Below, piece by piece: positions 6,799 through 7,096 of a stretch of 7,096 nt of DNA (within the stretch, counting starts at the first letter, position 1; every line of letters starts with the position of its first letter). The notes beneath the pieces were generated by a model. The model saw only the letters and a list, made by a program, of their open reading frames with translations, was not told where the DNA came from and made no database searches. A program made the translations under genes and the position numbers. Location of the stretch: the NCBI GenBank assembly GCA_947179285.1, contig CAMXAV010000032.1, positions 1 through 7,096 on the forward strand. The letters are read 5' to 3'. Source of the stretch: an uncultured Helicobacter sp. (lineage in GTDB: Bacteria; Campylobacterota; Campylobacteria; Campylobacterales; Helicobacteraceae).

Positions 6799-7096
6799 TA
6801 TCGGCGAGATTGGAACGCGGCTCATCTGCATTGCCGATTGCCACCAAAACCATGCAAACAATGGATTCGAGCTCGCGCTCGCGTTTGTCGAACGCGAGAT
6901 AGAACGCGGCTCGCCCTTTGTGCTCGTGCTGTTGGGCGATATTTTCGACATGCTCTTTGGCGATGTGCCGCATAGCATTGCGCCGCACAAGGCGCATATT
7001 GCGCGGCTCGAAAACATCGCCGCGCAGCGCAAGGTGCTCTATCTTGAAGGCAACCATGATTTCAACCTCGCGCCTGTTTTTCAAAATGTCCATGTC
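6788..7096 (+). CDS. Metallophosphoesterase, UDP-2,3-diacylglucosamine hydrolase-like, cut by the right edge
   Basis: ATG 6788 opens a frame with no stop to the window end (103 codons). It carries the calcineurin-type metal motifs in order: D17-x-H19 in LICIADCH, G50-D51-x-x-D54 in LLGDIFD, and GNHD (88-91) in LEGNHDF. The spacing, GDIFDMLFGD and the GNHDF block resemble LpxH, which cleaves UDP-2,3-diacylglucosamine to lipid X in lipid A synthesis. Enteric LpxH has GNRD where this has GNHD, so another phosphoesterase of the same fold is possible. No Shine-Dalgarno is visible. The 11-base overlap with argC suggests coupled translation. An in-frame TTG at 6782 would add two residues. The C-terminal half, which holds the remaining metal histidines, lies outside the window. 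Confidence 0.85.
   Translation, partial: MSHNIGEIGTRLICIADCHQNHANNGFELALAFVEREIERGSPFVLVLLGDIFDMLFGDVPHSIAPHKAHIARLENIAAQRKVLYLEGNHDFNLAPVFQNVHV

Overview
The window looks like chromosomal DNA from a Campylobacterota (epsilonproteobacterial) species of the Helicobacter/Wolinella kind. The reasons are a Helicobacter/Campylobacter-type NifS, the gene order prepilin peptidase - LptF/LptG permease - truA (which I recall from Campylobacter jejuni, with the permease-truA pair also in Helicobacter pylori), a compact LeuD of about 160 residues, and promoters with an extended -10 rather than a clear -35. Base composition is near 50% GC by eye, higher than most Helicobacter. That fits Wolinella or one of the higher-GC helicobacters; I cannot name the species.

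Layout. (1) Positions 1-1878, minus strand: a tight operon leuD - leuB - small TPR protein - start of an unrecognised protein that runs off the left edge. Junctions are 1-base overlaps, zero spacing, or a 10-base overlap. leuC is not adjacent. (2) 1879-2035: a divergent regulatory region with an inverted repeat upstream of leuD. (3) 2036-3217, plus strand: nifS alone, without nifU behind it. (4) 3218-5692, minus strand: prepilin peptidase - LptF/LptG-type permease - truA. Junctions are a TAATG overlap and a 17-base overlap where truA starts at TTG inside a perfect RNA hairpin. The nifS and truA stop codons abut with no base between them. (5) 5693-5784: a second divergent promoter region with a near-consensus extended -10 for argC inside an inverted repeat, and an opposing extended -10 for the peptidase operon. 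(6) 5785-7096, plus strand: argC, then an overlapping metallophosphoesterase (UDP-2,3-diacylglucosamine hydrolase-like) cut off by the right edge.

Together the genes cover leucine biosynthesis (leuD, leuB), arginine biosynthesis (argC), Fe-S cluster sulfur supply (nifS), tRNA pseudouridylation (truA), envelope work (permease, phosphoesterase) and prepilin processing. LeuCD itself is a [4Fe-4S] enzyme, a possible though unproven link to the divergent nifS.

I see no rRNA, tRNA, CRISPR array, transposon, phage gene, toxin-antitoxin pair or defence system. I did not find a new multi-gene system. The less ordinary signals are the hairpin over the truA start, palindromes over the argC and leuD promoters, a shared 8-mer at two proposed -10 sites, and a strong excess of the word GAATC/GATTC.
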